Below are positions 21,019 to 32,939 of a DNA stretch of 64,000 nucleotides, piece after piece. The stretch covers positions 70,237,558 through 70,301,557 of the forward strand of contig NC_134825.1 of NCBI RefSeq assembly GCF_004210375.1. Reading direction: 5' to 3'. Each line of letters begins with the position of its first letter. The stretch's first letter is position 1. Below the pieces are notes generated by a model. That model saw nothing but the letters and a program-made list of their open reading frames with translations. It was not told the DNA's origin and did not search any database. The stretch is from Tachypleus tridentatus (taxonomy: Eukaryota > Arthropoda > Merostomata > Xiphosura > Limulidae). The translations under genes were made by a program, and so were the position numbers.

Positions 21019-21362
21019 ACTAGTGAGTTATAAATCTGCGTTTCTGTACTTTTAATGCTTTTAAACTTATCGTATTGTTTGACTGATATATATATATATT
21101 AAAATACTCGCCTTGATGAGACATAAGAATCATTTCGATTAACAATATCGTGGACCATGGGTAGATATGAATGCGTTCAACCTTTATTTTTGTCAACAAG
21201 AGAAACTACACTGATGTAAATTGTAAAACAATAATTAGACGTAACCAACGGATTAATCTACATCCTGTTTCTCTGTTAGAATAAAGGTAAGCAATGCTTT
21301 TTAGTCGCACTAGAATAGAGGATGGTAAACCAGGCTTTTATAATAATTGTAGGTTAGGATTG

Positions 21363-21412
21363 GTTGTTTGTAATTAAGCACAAAGCTATACAACGGATTA
21401 TCTGTGCAGTGT
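21363..21412 (-). repeat. SINE-C 3' fragment (minus)
   Basis: TTGTTTGTAATTAAGCACAA and AGCTATACAACGGATTATCT are the reversed SINE-C tail; the head is absent. Confidence 0.7.
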
Positions 21413-21519
21413 AGGTTAGGAAGTAGAGTTCTGCTTTCCACTTCAGCTATAGCATAGTAATTATTGACAAATACTTTTTTAATATACAGGAATCTCTGAT
21501 TCGCTTTGTAAGGCATTTT

Positions 21520-22200
21520 AATTATAATTGATTGTAATTTCTTTTGTTTTATTTGTTAAATGTATGTATTTTGTACGAGAAGATTCAGTGTGAGCTAATT
21601 TTAAGTAATTTTTGTTCGAATTGTTTTAAACAACAAAACTGTTCTGGATAGATTACAAAGCAGCATAAATATTATATGAACAACGTTATTATATTTAATG
21701 CAATTTAATAATGGTCTTCCCTTTAGTTTACCTTGACTATTACCACAAAGCAATTTCTATTCATATTTGTATTTCTATTCATAGGTTCTTGTCTGAACCT
21801 ATTACCGACTACCCATACTAATAGATACATATGTTAGGTGTCCTAGTGGCTCCTCAGAGGACAACTATTACAGCAGCAAAACTAATTTTAAATGGGACTG
21901 TGGTTTAAACGGAGGGATATAAGGCTAATAAAAGTAGTTTACTTCAGATATTGTGGCATTTTTTAACGTTTATTTGGAGTCACTGAACGCTACACGTTCA
22001 TTGTCCAGATCTACAGTATTAAACAACTTTACAAAATGCTCATTACATCCTCATTGACATCTGTTGAATATCGATCTCATAAAGAATATACTCACAATGC
22101 CTAACACGTGCTCACGAGATATACAATGACATCAACAAAGTGCTGGATGTATTTTCAATGAGCACTCTATGTAATTTAGCTCAGAAAGTAGAAAGCTGAC
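21520..22200. other. AT-rich spacer
   Basis: No gene or known repeat seen; it ends in a possible TATA promoter. Confidence 0.4.
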
Positions 22201-22218
22201 AGTGACCTCACGAGGTAC

Positions 22219-22310
22219 TATATAAAGGTCAAACATTGAAATCTCAAAGAAACCTTACAAGGAACTACTCAACTACAAACACAAAACAATATTAGTAAAA
22301 TGTTCACTTT
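22219..22310 (+). promoter_or_regulatory. Possible TATA-type promoter
   Basis: TATATAAAGG lies at 22219-22228 in moderately GC-rich surroundings (CTCACGAGGTACTATATAAA). A start about 30 bases downstream would give a leader and the first ATG at about 22300, followed by only ten codons. No following exon was recognised. It could equally be a chance TATA or part of an unknown element. Confidence 0.25.
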
Positions 22311-22556
22311 TGGTGATATTTATCAAGAATGAACCTATATATATATTACAATTTTTACCTAAAAACATTTTACGTTTATTTATTATAAACTAATTAATCT
22401 CGGGGGCTGCATCCAGCTTTTTTATTATTTTAAATTCGTTGTGGTAGCCTTGAGAAAAAACAAACAAACAAATAAAGTTTACCGTTTATTATAATAAATT
22501 ATGTGAAAAACTGAAAATCGATATTTCGAGATAGGTCACTGTACGTATTATAACAC

Positions 22557-22676
22557 TTCCACCAATGGCACAGTAGTATGTCTGTGAACTTATAACTCTA
22601 GAAACTGGGTTTTAAAAGCCGTGATAGGTAAAGTACAGATAGTACATTGTGTAGCCTTGTATTTAACTTCAAAGAA
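22557..22676 (+). repeat. SINE-C, diverged
   Basis: CACCAATGGCACAGTAGTATGT head, GTACAGATAGTACATTGTGT module, and an ACTTCAAAGAAAC tail. Confidence 0.8.
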
Positions 22677-22689
22677 ACATAACGTAGAA

Positions 22690-23461
22690 AGTTCCCAGTT
22701 AGTAAATCCTGTTTTCTACCTGATGTAAGTAAGTAGCTTATATTAATTTTTTTATGTTTTGAAATATTTATCAGCTTTATTCTATCTAGAATTACTCAAT
22801 TTGCTATTCATTTATTAAACAGTTCTGCTGATTTAAAATTCGTAAAATGTGTTCTGGTTTTAATAATGGATTTTCCATAATTCACTTACGCACGTTTCAA
22901 AAATAGTATTATTATTTTTTCTTTCAAGTAAGGAGTTTTACAGTTCGGGAAGAAAAAAATCCTTACTTAGATCAAATTATTATTTCGTTTAATACAATTA
23001 ACATTTTTTTAAAATAATTAAGTTTGTTGTGTTTGGGTTTTATAACGATCGATAGAACTCTCAAGTCGAGATTGGTCTATAGAAATCTACAGCTAGTAAT
23101 TATCAACATTTTAAGCGTAACAAAATATGACTCAGTTTCAAAGGAAGTTATTCACTTATGTAAAAGTGTATATGATGTTTTATCAAAATTCTTTACGTAA
23201 TGGAGAAAACTGGATATCATATTTGAATTTAACTAACAGAAATTACGGTAGAACATATACAACTTCAAGATAATAAAAACTATTGCAGGCCTGTGTAATC
23301 AATGTTACCAACAGACTGGATGCTATTTAATAATATTGAGTTTAGAGACAGATCAGAAAGCTATTTTGCCTATTTTAGAGTGTGTGTAGACTGTTTAGTC
23401 TTCATATATTCCTCTAGCTACACTTCTTAATTTACGATCAGTTATTATTGTGGGAGTAGCG
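22690..23461. other. AT-rich spacer
   Basis: No feature seen. Confidence 0.4.
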
Positions 23462-23473
23462 TCAAAATATTGC

Positions 23474-23749
23474 TTCTGCACGGCCATGTGGTTAAGGCAC
23501 TGGAATCGTAATCTGAGGGTCGCAGGTTCGAATCCCCGTCACACCAAGCATGCTCGTCCTTTAAGCCGTGGGGGCATTATGAAATGATGGTTAATTCCAC
23601 TATTCATTGGTAAAAGAGTAGCCCAAGAGTTGGCGATGGATGGTGATGAATAGCTGAATGCCTTCCTTCTAGTCTTACACTGCTAAATTAGGGACGACTA
23701 GGACAGATAGCCCTCGAGTAGCTTTACGTGAAATTCAAACCAAACCAAA
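23474..23749 (+). repeat. SINE-A with 12-bp target duplication
   Basis: TCAAAATATTGC (23462-23473) and TCAAAATACTGC (23750-23761) flank it, one mismatch. Confidence 0.95.
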
Positions 23750-23769
23750 TCAAAATACTGCAACTTCAA

Positions 23770-24470
23770 AAAAAAAAAATGCAAATGTAATTTTCAAAGA
23801 TCTAAAAACAAAATTACAACTGCACAGTGCAACATTCTCACGGCGGCTTAGTTACGTTTTCGAAGTGTATTACTATATAAAACTCACCCACTTTTAGTAT
23901 ATGCCTAGTTATGATATACTGCTTGTTTTATATATGACTTATATCTACAATTTCTTTCTTTGGTACAGAACTTAGAATATTTTCATTATAACGGTAACTC
24001 GCTTCCTTGACATTTTCTAGGAGTTGCTCAGTATGGCTCATTAACACTTTTCTTACACTGATTAAAATACCAGTTCTCACCAGGTCACAGTTAATTCTCT
24101 CAGACAACAAAATTTAGCTAAAACTGTCACGGTGACATGTGTAAATGTAACCAATCTTTAACTGTATATAAAACTATAAAATGTAAAAAGAGACTAGCTA
24201 CTTTTCAAAATTAAACTTGACAAGTCTGATATATTAACAAAAACAACAAACAAACTTTTTTTAAAGTATACAGCCTTATGTGTCATTGGCTACATCTGTT
24301 ATATAATTGTCATGTTTTTTTTTCAGTGAAAAATGTTTTATCTTTGAAGATAATATGTTTTATTATTTGATGCTGGCCTATTATGGAAGCTTGGAAAATA
24401 ATACATCTGGGTATCTTTGTCACTTATACTCACCCTCCACCATCTCGTAACCATCAATCCGTAACAAGTG
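23770..24470. other. AT-rich spacer
   Basis: No feature seen; the 60-codon minus frame 23928-24110 has no recognisable motif. Confidence 0.4.
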
Positions 24471-24484
24471 TTTTTTAATCCTCT

Positions 24485-24762
24485 GGGGCCCGGCATGGCC
24501 AAGCGTCTTAAGGCGTGCGACTCGTAATCTGAGGGTCGCGGGTTCGCATCCCTGTCGCGCCAAACATGCTCGCCCTTTCAGCCGTGGGGGCGTTATAATG
24601 TAACCGTCAATTCCACTATTCGTTGGTAAAAGAGTAGCCCAAGAGTTGGCAGTGGGTGGTGATGACTAGCTGCCTTCCCTCTTGTCTTACACTGCTAAAT
24701 TAGAGACGGCTAGCACAGATAGCCTTCGAGTAGCTTTGTGCGAAATTCAAAAACAAACAAAA
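24485..24762 (+). repeat. SINE-A with 11-bp target duplication
   Basis: TTTAATCCTCT (24474-24484) and TTAAATCCTCT (24763-24773) flank it. Close to the family consensus, so relatively young. Confidence 0.96.
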
Positions 24763-24865
24763 TTAAATCCTCTAAACATTATATGTGTGAATAGGTAAAT
24801 GACATTTTCTCAATCAATACCGATTTTCTTTTCCGGAGTCAAATTGCCATACTGTTTTGGTTTAA

Positions 24866-25078
24866 GTAATAATCTTTGACCTGGACATTTGCCGATAAAA
24901 ACACAGAAAAAAAAGTGGACAATATGTGATTCTTGGAAGTTTTTTTTTTTCTTTTTTAGCTGTAGCAATATTCTGTGACCCGCAAGTTTACCGATAAAAA
25001 CAGAAAAAAAATGTTTTGGTTATCTGTTATTGTTGAAAGTTTTGTGTTTTAATTTTTGGGTAAAGCAATGTTTTTTTT
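24866..25078 (+). repeat. Diverged ~105-bp tandem duplication
   Basis: Two units share AATCTTTGACC / ATATTCTGTGACC, CCGATAAAAACACAGAAAAA / CCGATAAAAACAGAAAAA, and a following GGAAGTTTT / GAAAGTTTT stretch. Confidence 0.7.
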
Positions 25079-27764
25079 TTAACTGAAAAGATCATTAAGT
25101 AGTTTTTAAGCTTAACATAATTCAGTTATATAATTCCTAGAGGGTACAGAGAAATAACTAATTAATCTTTGTATTTCTAACTTAATATGAGAACTAGACC
25201 AATTATTAAACACATTATAAAGAAATGAATGCCTTAAACGTCTGAACAATGGACAAAAAATTTAGGAAGTATGAACAATTATTCAATATTGAAAATCCAA
25301 AACAGTTTTTGTGTAACTCTTTTTGTAATCTGTTTTTGCCAATATGTTATTAGAACAATTCAATGAGCACTATAGTTCATATCATACTACAACAACAAGT
25401 AATAAAAGTAAAATGTCATGTATCTAAGTAAGAAATTTCCCACTGCTAATTTATTTACCTAAGTTACACTTGTTGTAGTGTTGTATCCTTATCTCAACAT
25501 CTTTAGTTCGTTGTATATGGACTCAGAAACGTTGTTTACGGACTGAACTGCCAGATAAGGTCAGGGAAATCCATTCGTCTTTTGTTTAGAATTTAAAAAA
25601 ACAATTTTAATGTCTTACTCTTCACCACGCCCAGAAATTAATTCAGTACTGGCATCTTTTTTGGTTAGCGTCAAAGATCGAGACTTAGAGTTAATTATAG
25701 TTATGCAACAGTACTATAACGTAACCTTAGTTCTTCATCAAGACACACCTGGGCTAATAAAACAGCTGTACCAGACTACAGATGTCAGATCAAGTTCGAA
25801 ACAGGTGTCTATGAATATTTACTGCTGTAAAGCACAATGTTTTCATTTCCGTCCGGATAAGACCTGCTTCAACTGGTTATCGTAAATTCAGTTATACCGT
25901 TGAAACAAATAATTTAACAAACTGTTTATTATTCGACGCGGTTTACTTGTTTGATAAAAGTCACTTGAAATGCGCTGTTACGTTTTATTTTACGATTGAC
26001 TTTTATGCGGATGCCTCGCGATGCTAAACATATGCGATATTATTAATACAATATTATTAAAAATTGTTAATTTAAAATGTGGGAAAAGAGATTGAAAAAA
26101 CTATAGAAACAAGATAGATATCTTAAAGTGAAAATGCAGTTACAGAACAATGAACAAACAAGCTTAAGGTTTGAGACATAGTGATGAATTATTTCCTCAA
26201 GATAAAAAACAAATCCGTATTCTGATTCTCCTCAATATTATAGTTTTAAGACATTGAGTCAAAATAGGGATTTGTAACTTGGAGAAATAATGTTAACACT
26301 GTATCTTAAGCCTTAAGCTTGTTGGTTTTGTTTTTTCTTACTTTTTTGTAATTGCATTTTCACTTCAAGCTATCTATCTTGTTTCTGTATTTTTTTACTC
26401 CTTTTTTCCCTATTTCCTCCCTTTTCAAATTAAGAATCTTTTAATGTTCTTGTTTCTTTAGTCATTTATGTTCACCATGGACATACGTTTGTGTAATAAC
26501 AATACTATCCTATTTGAAACAGTTTAGTTTAATGGCATGTGTAATTGATGTATGATGATGCTCTATCGGGGAACAAGACAAAAATGACAACCTTTGTATT
26601 AGCTTCATGCTTATTGAATGGTTATTGATCATGATATCATTGCTAAATAGTTAGCCCGTCACGGTTTTACTGCAACTGGTCAAATTTACTTTTAGAATGT
26701 CATTCTGTACATACACATTACAATGTCTAAAACTTGTTAATCAACAACCATAAATTGATTATATTACTACACCTCCCACCCCCTCCATTTCTGATGGAGC
26801 TAGGGTCGTGACACGTCTAAGGCCCGCTTCCACTGTGATGACCCTAAATTCTGATGTGTCGTTACTGCTGCGTCTAAAACTAATATTTTATAAATACAAT
26901 ATACAGCTACACAATTTCCGTCCCTCCCACCCCTTTCGGCTACAATCGCTAACAGTTGTGACATTTACTGGTTGTACAATTCTTGCCAGTCCTTACGGTC
27001 AACCTCAAGGATGGCTATTCTATCCGTAGTATCTATAAAATCCGCAATCACGCAGCGTTGGCAGTAATTCGACACTTACCACTAGCTATCGCTGTGACTG
27101 CCGAACCGATGCTCTAAACTCAGCTTGATGTTATCTTTTCAAGAAAGGCTTAAAGATTTATGTTGTTGGAGACAACGCAGACATTTATTAACATGGCCGA
27201 AATCATGCAATGGTTAAAAGAAACGAAAGCAAACTTTATCCTATCAGCAGCGCAGTGTCCAAAAGGACAGGAACTCTACACATAAACAAATGGTACGCGA
27301 CATCAGTACCGTTTCAACAATACGATAATAATCGTCGTAGTACATGTGTCATGCCTGCCATATAAACATTGAGTTATATCCTACATACAGATGCATGTAG
27401 TAGATTATGAGGATCCATATCAACCACAGACTACATTGAAGCGATTAGGTATCAAAGGTTATAGAGCCGCTGCTAATTGCTACTCTTCAAATACACTTAA
27501 ATTCTACCCGACATAATGTGCAATGGCGCATTTAATAATATTCTTCAGGTTTCATTACAATACCAGCAGCCAATTTTGTTGTAGGCTGGCAGAACATTAT
27601 TAAATAATAATAATGAATAGGAAATAATCAAATGGATGCTCCCTACTATAAACCACTTACGTAGTTCGTGATATAACAGTGTTATCGAAATACAAGAAAA
27701 ATACATTGCGTAATAAAATAAAGAGGTCATGTTGTCGATATTTTAGTTTAAAAGTCAAACGTTC
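25079..27764. other. Long spacer, one unrecognised frame
   Basis: 2.7 kb without a recognised repeat. The frame 25610-25885 (91 codons, plus) begins MSYSSPRPEINSVLASFLVS; I recognise no domain and see no good splice sites, so it is left as unassigned. 26760-27120 is less AT-rich than its surroundings, but its frames are short. Confidence 0.35.
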
Positions 27765-27775
27765 ATTTTTATCAG

Positions 27776-28050
27776 GACCAGCATGGCCAGGTGGTAAAGG
27801 CACTCGACTCGTAATTCAAGGGTCGCGGGTTCTAATCCCCGTCGCACTAATCATGCTCGCCCTTTCAGCCGTGGGGGCGTTATAATGTGATGGTCAACCC
27901 CATTATTCGTTGGTAAAAGAGTAGCCCAAGAGTTGGCGGTGGGTGGTGATGACTAGGTGCCTTCCCTCTAGTCTTACACTGCTAAATTAGGGATGGCTAG
28001 CGCAGATAGCCCTCGTGTAGCTTTGTGCAAAATTCAAAGTAAACCAAATT
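27776..28050 (+). repeat. SINE-A with perfect 11-bp target duplication
   Basis: ATTTTTATCAG at 27765-27775 and 28051-28061. Full length, close to consensus. Confidence 0.97.
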
Positions 28051-28061
28051 ATTTTTATCAG

Positions 28062-28575
28062 CATCTTCTCTAAAAGCGCAAATATATCTGAATAAACTTT
28101 CTAGAAGCACTTGAGGATTCGCCTCAATAACTTTCGAAATAACAATAGAAAGCAACGTCTAGCAAAAGTTTACTCGAACATTTAAAGTATTTAATTATAG
28201 ATTATACCAGGTACGTATGTAAATGGTCATTTGTTTGTAAATAAGCCAATACGAGTTGATATGAATGTATATAGTATTAGATCCATATACATCAAATCCA
28301 GCTTAGCAGCAGTAATAAAATAATACTGAAGTTATATGAGTTGTTGCCAAGATAAAGTTCAGAGAACTAAATTTAAAAATAAGAACTTGATACTTGCAAA
28401 ATAAATAATATATAAGCATTTATTTTTGTATGTTCATCCTTAGTGTATAATGTAAAAAACAAGTGTAATATCAGCCTAGACTTGAAGTTAAAGTTGTGTG
28501 CATTAGATAATACCCAGTCGCTAAAATAAAAATTTAAAAAAATCATTCTTATACTTTCTCTGATGAATATCGCCG
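28062..28575. other. AT-rich spacer
   Basis: No feature seen. Confidence 0.4.
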
Positions 28576-28579
28576 ATTC

Positions 28580-28708
28580 TATTTGTTTGTTTATTTGAAT
28601 TTAAGCACAAAATTACACAATAGGCTATCTGTGTTCTGCCCGACACTGGTATCGAAACCCGGCTTGTAGCGATGTAAGTCTGCAGACATACCGCTGTGCC
28701 ACTAAGGG
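28580..28708 (-). repeat. SINE-C (minus)
   Basis: TTTAAGCACAAAATTACACA, TGGTATCGAAACCCGG, and CATACCGCTGTGCCACTAAG on the plus strand. Confidence 0.93.
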
Positions 28709-28719
28709 GCACAACATGC

Positions 28720-30243
28720 TTTTCATAATGTTGTGCCATACAAATATATGGTTTGATATTATATAAAACATTTGAGTCTCAAAAAAAAATAATTATAGTG
28801 ACTGATAGGCTCAACTGATCGAATAAATTTAGTGAAATTTCAAATGGATATTTGAAAACTATATGTACCTTAAATTTCACAAAAAAATAGTAATATTTTT
28901 GAACAAAGAACACAATAATAACATGTAAGTCATAACGTTTTAAAAAAAAGCGCTGTATGTCATTACAAAGGAAAGTGAATTTTTCTTGAAAAGCGCCATC
29001 TGTTATGAAAAAAGGGCAATGCAATTTTTATTTTACTCTTTTTGTTTCATGTGTAATGACGTCAATTAAAGCCCTAACTTTGATTTAAAAGAGGTACTGT
29101 AAATAACGTTTTATGGCGTCGTTGAAAAAGCCTTTTGTCCTTGACAAAGGATACTGTAAATATAATATGAGGTCGGTTATGACGTCAATAAAAATAACGA
29201 ATGGCACAGTACACACAACAGTTTTCTTATGCTTTTTATATTCTTCGAAGTTATGGATGTTTCACCAGTTTAATAATATTTAGTTAATATTTGACGTCGC
29301 TGCACACAAAGTCAGTTTTTCTCTTATCAAAACGAGTTGGTAAAGATATGATGTGTGATTAAAGTTAAAGCGAAAGAACTTGAAAAATTATCATTGAATT
29401 ATGTGTAAAAACATTTTCAAAATACGATCATATTGAGTAAATAAAAACTTCCAAAACTTGTAAATCCTCCAACGAGAAAAAAAAAGTACAAACTGAGATA
29501 AAAACACTTCTATCTAATTTAAGTATTTCATTAAACATTTCGTAAGAAAGAATAACCAGTTCACGAAATGACCATTTTCATTAATAGAATAGGTTTAGCT
29601 CTTAAAAGGAATGCTGTTAACTTGGAGTTTCGATTACCTTTACCACACTGAAAAAACAAATACATATTCTTCAGGAATGTTCTAAAAATGGCTTTTCCGA
29701 TACATTAACTTTACTTTAAAGAGTAGGCATAGAATGTGTGCCTAATAAGCTTTAAAATGAAGAAGCGAAGAAAATAAAATACAGTGGTATGAATACAGGT
29801 GCTACTAGAAAGAAATGATGTTCACTGCATAGGTGCTTAGTCACCTGGTAAGCAAAAGATATGGGTTTTAGGTTGAAAACCGAAACAGTTCAAAACTATC
29901 TGCTTTAATTAAGACCATACAGACTTATAGCTTGATCTTTATAACTTTTTCTTTGATCATGTGATCTATACTTCAGTGCTTCCCATTGAAGATACATATG
30001 GTAAGAAAGATGGGATTGTTCCTCTGTCAGTTGGCACAACATCAAATGATTTGTCTCGTGCACAGTTATTTAGGGTTAAAGGGTAGCTGGGAGAATAAAA
30101 CTGAGTTATTGTTTGTTTTGTTCTTATGATAATTTTTTAGGACAGAAGTTAGTTTGACATATTTCAAATTAAATAGAATTTTTAGTTTTAATGTATGAGT
30201 TCTGGAAGTTAGTTCCTATAGTTCCAACTGTTTTTGAATGACT
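28720..30243. other. Spacer with two perfect CRE palindromes
   Basis: No gene recognised. TGACGTCA occurs at 29057-29064 and 29180-29187. Confidence 0.5.
29057..29187. promoter_or_regulatory. Pair of perfect CRE-like sites (TGACGTCA)
   Basis: Two copies of the CREB/ATF palindrome 123 bp apart (29057-29064 and 29180-29187), in AT-rich DNA where a CpG-containing 8-mer is rare. No promoter or gene was identified beside them, so function is only a possibility. Confidence 0.35.
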
Positions 30244-30257
30244 AATTTCTGATGGAT

Positions 30258-30378
30258 GGCCCCCCGCTAGTACAGCGGTATGTCTACGGATTTACAATGC
30301 TAAAATCAGGGGTTCGATTCCCCTCGGTGGGCTCAGAAGATAGCTCGATGTGGCTTTGCTATAAGAAAACACGCACAC
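30258..30378 (+). repeat. SINE-B, full length, with perfect 14-bp target duplication
   Basis: AATTTCTGATGGAT at 30244-30257 and 30379-30392 bounds a 121-bp element with CCCCCCGCTAGTACAGCGG head, GGGGTTCGATTCCCC B box, and ATAAGAAAACACGCACAC tail. The best reference copy of this family here. Confidence 0.97.
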
Positions 30379-30776
30379 AATTTCTGATGGATAGAAAAGT
30401 AAAAAAAAAAAAAAGCTTATCTGATCCTAATCTTCCAAACTGACAAACAACTTTCGTCAAGGATTTGAAATGTTTTTTTTTTTTTTGGCTGACATTTCTA
30501 GAGTTCGGGATTACTCTGAAAAAGTTTGAGTGTTGTGATTCGTAGTTATCGCAAATGTAAAACAATCTGTCAAGAAAATTTTTCTTCAAGATTTCCAAAA
30601 GCAAATACTTAATGCTTTTTTACTTTTATTCAAGTTCCTCAAGCTGCTGTTAACTGATTCCTCGTTTAGTTTTCAGGAAATTTTTCTGTAAAAGGTTTAT
30701 TTAATTTACTGATTTCATTTTCTTTAACTTAGCAAATATATCTTCAACTTTCTCCTCATCATCATGTATCTGTGCA

Positions 30777-30894
30777 CCTCCCCCTCCATGGGTTAGCTTA
30801 TAACGCTAAATAAACGGGTCACGGGTCACTATACCTGTGGTTGGCAAAGCACGGATAACTAATTGTGTAACTTTGTACTTAGAAATGAACAAAC
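30777..30894 (+). repeat. SINE-C, diverged
   Basis: CACCTCCCCCTCCATGGGTT head, GCAAAGCACGGATAACTAAT, and TTTGTACTTAGAAATGAACA tail. Confidence 0.7.
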
Positions 30895-31126
30895 TAGGTT
30901 TGTCAGTGATTTTTCCATAACATTAGCGAATTATTTTTTTTTATGTCAGTTGCAATGACCAAGTGGGATCCAAAGGATGGTGAGGATGGGGGGTGGTAGA
31001 GGGATCACGTGCAACTCTTGAACAAAAAAAAGAAAGAAAACACGAGAAATAATTATGGTGTTGATTTTGAAATTTAAACATTTCATTGCCGTCATATTCA
31101 TTCCACATATATCTGAATCATTAAAA

Positions 31127-31314
31127 ATCATGCTCGCCTTTTCAGCCGTGGGGGCGTTATAATGTGCGGTCAATTCGTTGATTAAAGAGTAGCCCAAGAG
31201 TTAGCGGTGGGTGGTAATGACTAGCTATCTTACCTCTAATCTTACACTACTAAATTAGGGACGGCTAGCGCAGATAGCCCTCATGTAGCTTTGTACGAAA
31301 TACAAACCAAATCA
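31127..31314 (+). repeat. SINE-A, 5'-truncated
   Basis: Begins at ATCATGCTCGCC, so the tRNA head is missing; body and tail are intact. Confidence 0.93.
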
Positions 31315-31319
31315 AGCCA

Positions 31320-31785
31320 GCGCCGCTTGAATAAGAATAATCGTTTTCACGAATTTTTATTAACTAATTATTATTTTATTTGACAGTATATCAGATATAT
31401 TTGCTTCTTATATGATTTATAAAATGAAACTAAAAAATCAACTTCCCATTCAATATGCTTGTTATGACATTAAGAAGAAATTAAGTTGAATGAAAGGAAA
31501 TATTAAAACATGATTAGTAACGGATACTCATTACAACCCACTAGATCCGGTAATGAATGATAATAAATAATATATTCTTTGTTAGATCACCGTCTTTAAA
31601 TATTATAAATAACAGGTTAAAGTAAGAGTTAGTCACTAAGAAATGGTGTATTAAAATTTGTTTTTATATGACTATTATATTTAATTTGGCGTTAGAAGGA
31701 ATGGGAAAACTATTATATCTTGAACACTAGGAGTACATGCATTAATATGTTGAATTGATAAGTTACTCATTTCAACCATCCACAA
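31320..31785. other. AT-rich spacer
   Basis: No feature seen. Confidence 0.4.
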
Positions 31786-31789
31786 CGTG

Positions 31790-32910
31790 TTTGACACTTT
31801 CCAGAGAACCTACCATTTTTTTAACCGCGACCTTATGTGGCACCTTGTCAAAACCCTTCTGCAAATCCAGATACACTAAATATACACCATTACGTTCATC
31901 TGCATAAGCAGCAGCGTTTTTATAGAATGTCAAAAGGCTTGTAAGGCAAGATTTTCCCTTAGTGAAACAATGTTGACTATTAAATAAAACAGTAAATTTG
32001 TTAAACGACTTTTCAAAGCATCTTTTATGAGACTTTCTAGGCCTTTTCCTACAACAGATGTAAGAATAATAGGCATATAATTACTGATGCAATTTTTATG
32101 ATCTCCTTTCAAAAGAAGAGTAACATTAGCCAACTTTCAATCTTCCAGCACCTATCCACTATTCTAGAACTTACAAAAAATAATAGTAAGTGACTTCAGT
32201 TTTTAACATCTTTCAAAACAATCGAATAAATATTATCTTTACTAGATTGTTTTTGTTAGAAGCTCAGAATTAACATGATCATCTTTTCTAAACTCGTTTA
32301 CCATCTATCAAAGTTTCAAATGAGGAATGCCTTGAATCTTCATTAATAAAAACCAAAGAAAAGGTAGTATTTAATAACCTAACCATCTCGAAATCATCAG
32401 GCATGAGCCTTCCTTTATATTATCTTAAAGTCCCTACTCCTATTCTAACATTTTGTTTACTTTAAATGTATTTAAAGAAATCCTTACTGTTATTTTTTAC
32501 ATTTTCATCCAACTTTTTTATAAAGCCTTTTTGATATCAAATTTTTGTATAACAAATTTTCATGAGTTTCTATAATTTTCTAAATTTTCTGTTATACCAG
32601 TCAATTTTAATTTCTTAAATTTGTTATGCTTTTCTTTTATCTTATGGACCTTGGTAAGCCAACTTGTTTTTTGTTCTTTTGCTTGCAGTCACAATTTTCT
32701 TTTGGAATATGTTTGTGCTGAACATTAAACAATTTACCTTCACAATAATTAATTCTTGTTGCGTCCCTCCAAAATTTGTTTTATTGGAAATTTGTAATTA
32801 AAACAACATTACCAACGGTCTCACAATACAGCAAAACATTGAACTCAACGATTTCTGTATTAGAATTTAGCAATAAATCCAAAGTAGCGTTGTTTATATT
32901 AGAATTATAA
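31790..32910 (-). pseudogene. CR1/L2-like LINE, 5' half (inverted): endonuclease end, linker, first part of RT
   Basis: Read on the minus strand from about 32900 down. Near 32740 is a decayed end of the endonuclease. About 32700-32400 holds the linker (NNSKDFFKYI, then GRLMPDDFEMVRLLNTTFSL). 31930-32133 holds the RT opening (ANVTLLLKGDHKNCISNYMP, IILTSVVGKGLES). The first catalytic region reads VYLVYLDLQKGFDKVPHK near 31850. Frames are broken by several changes. It ends just after FDKVPH, and the remainder of the RT lies in opposite orientation at 32940-33735. Confidence 0.85.
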
Positions 32911-32939
32911 AAAAACACAATCTCCATAGTTATGGGGAT

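Noticed and set aside
21840-22260. Possible LTR ending in a TATA-like region
   Set aside because: No matching second copy, no terminal dinucleotides and no retroviral-type coding sequence nearby.
25610-25885. 91-codon plus-strand frame (MSYSSPRPEINSV...)
   Set aside because: No domain, splice signal, promoter or repeat relationship recognised; expected by chance in a window of this size.
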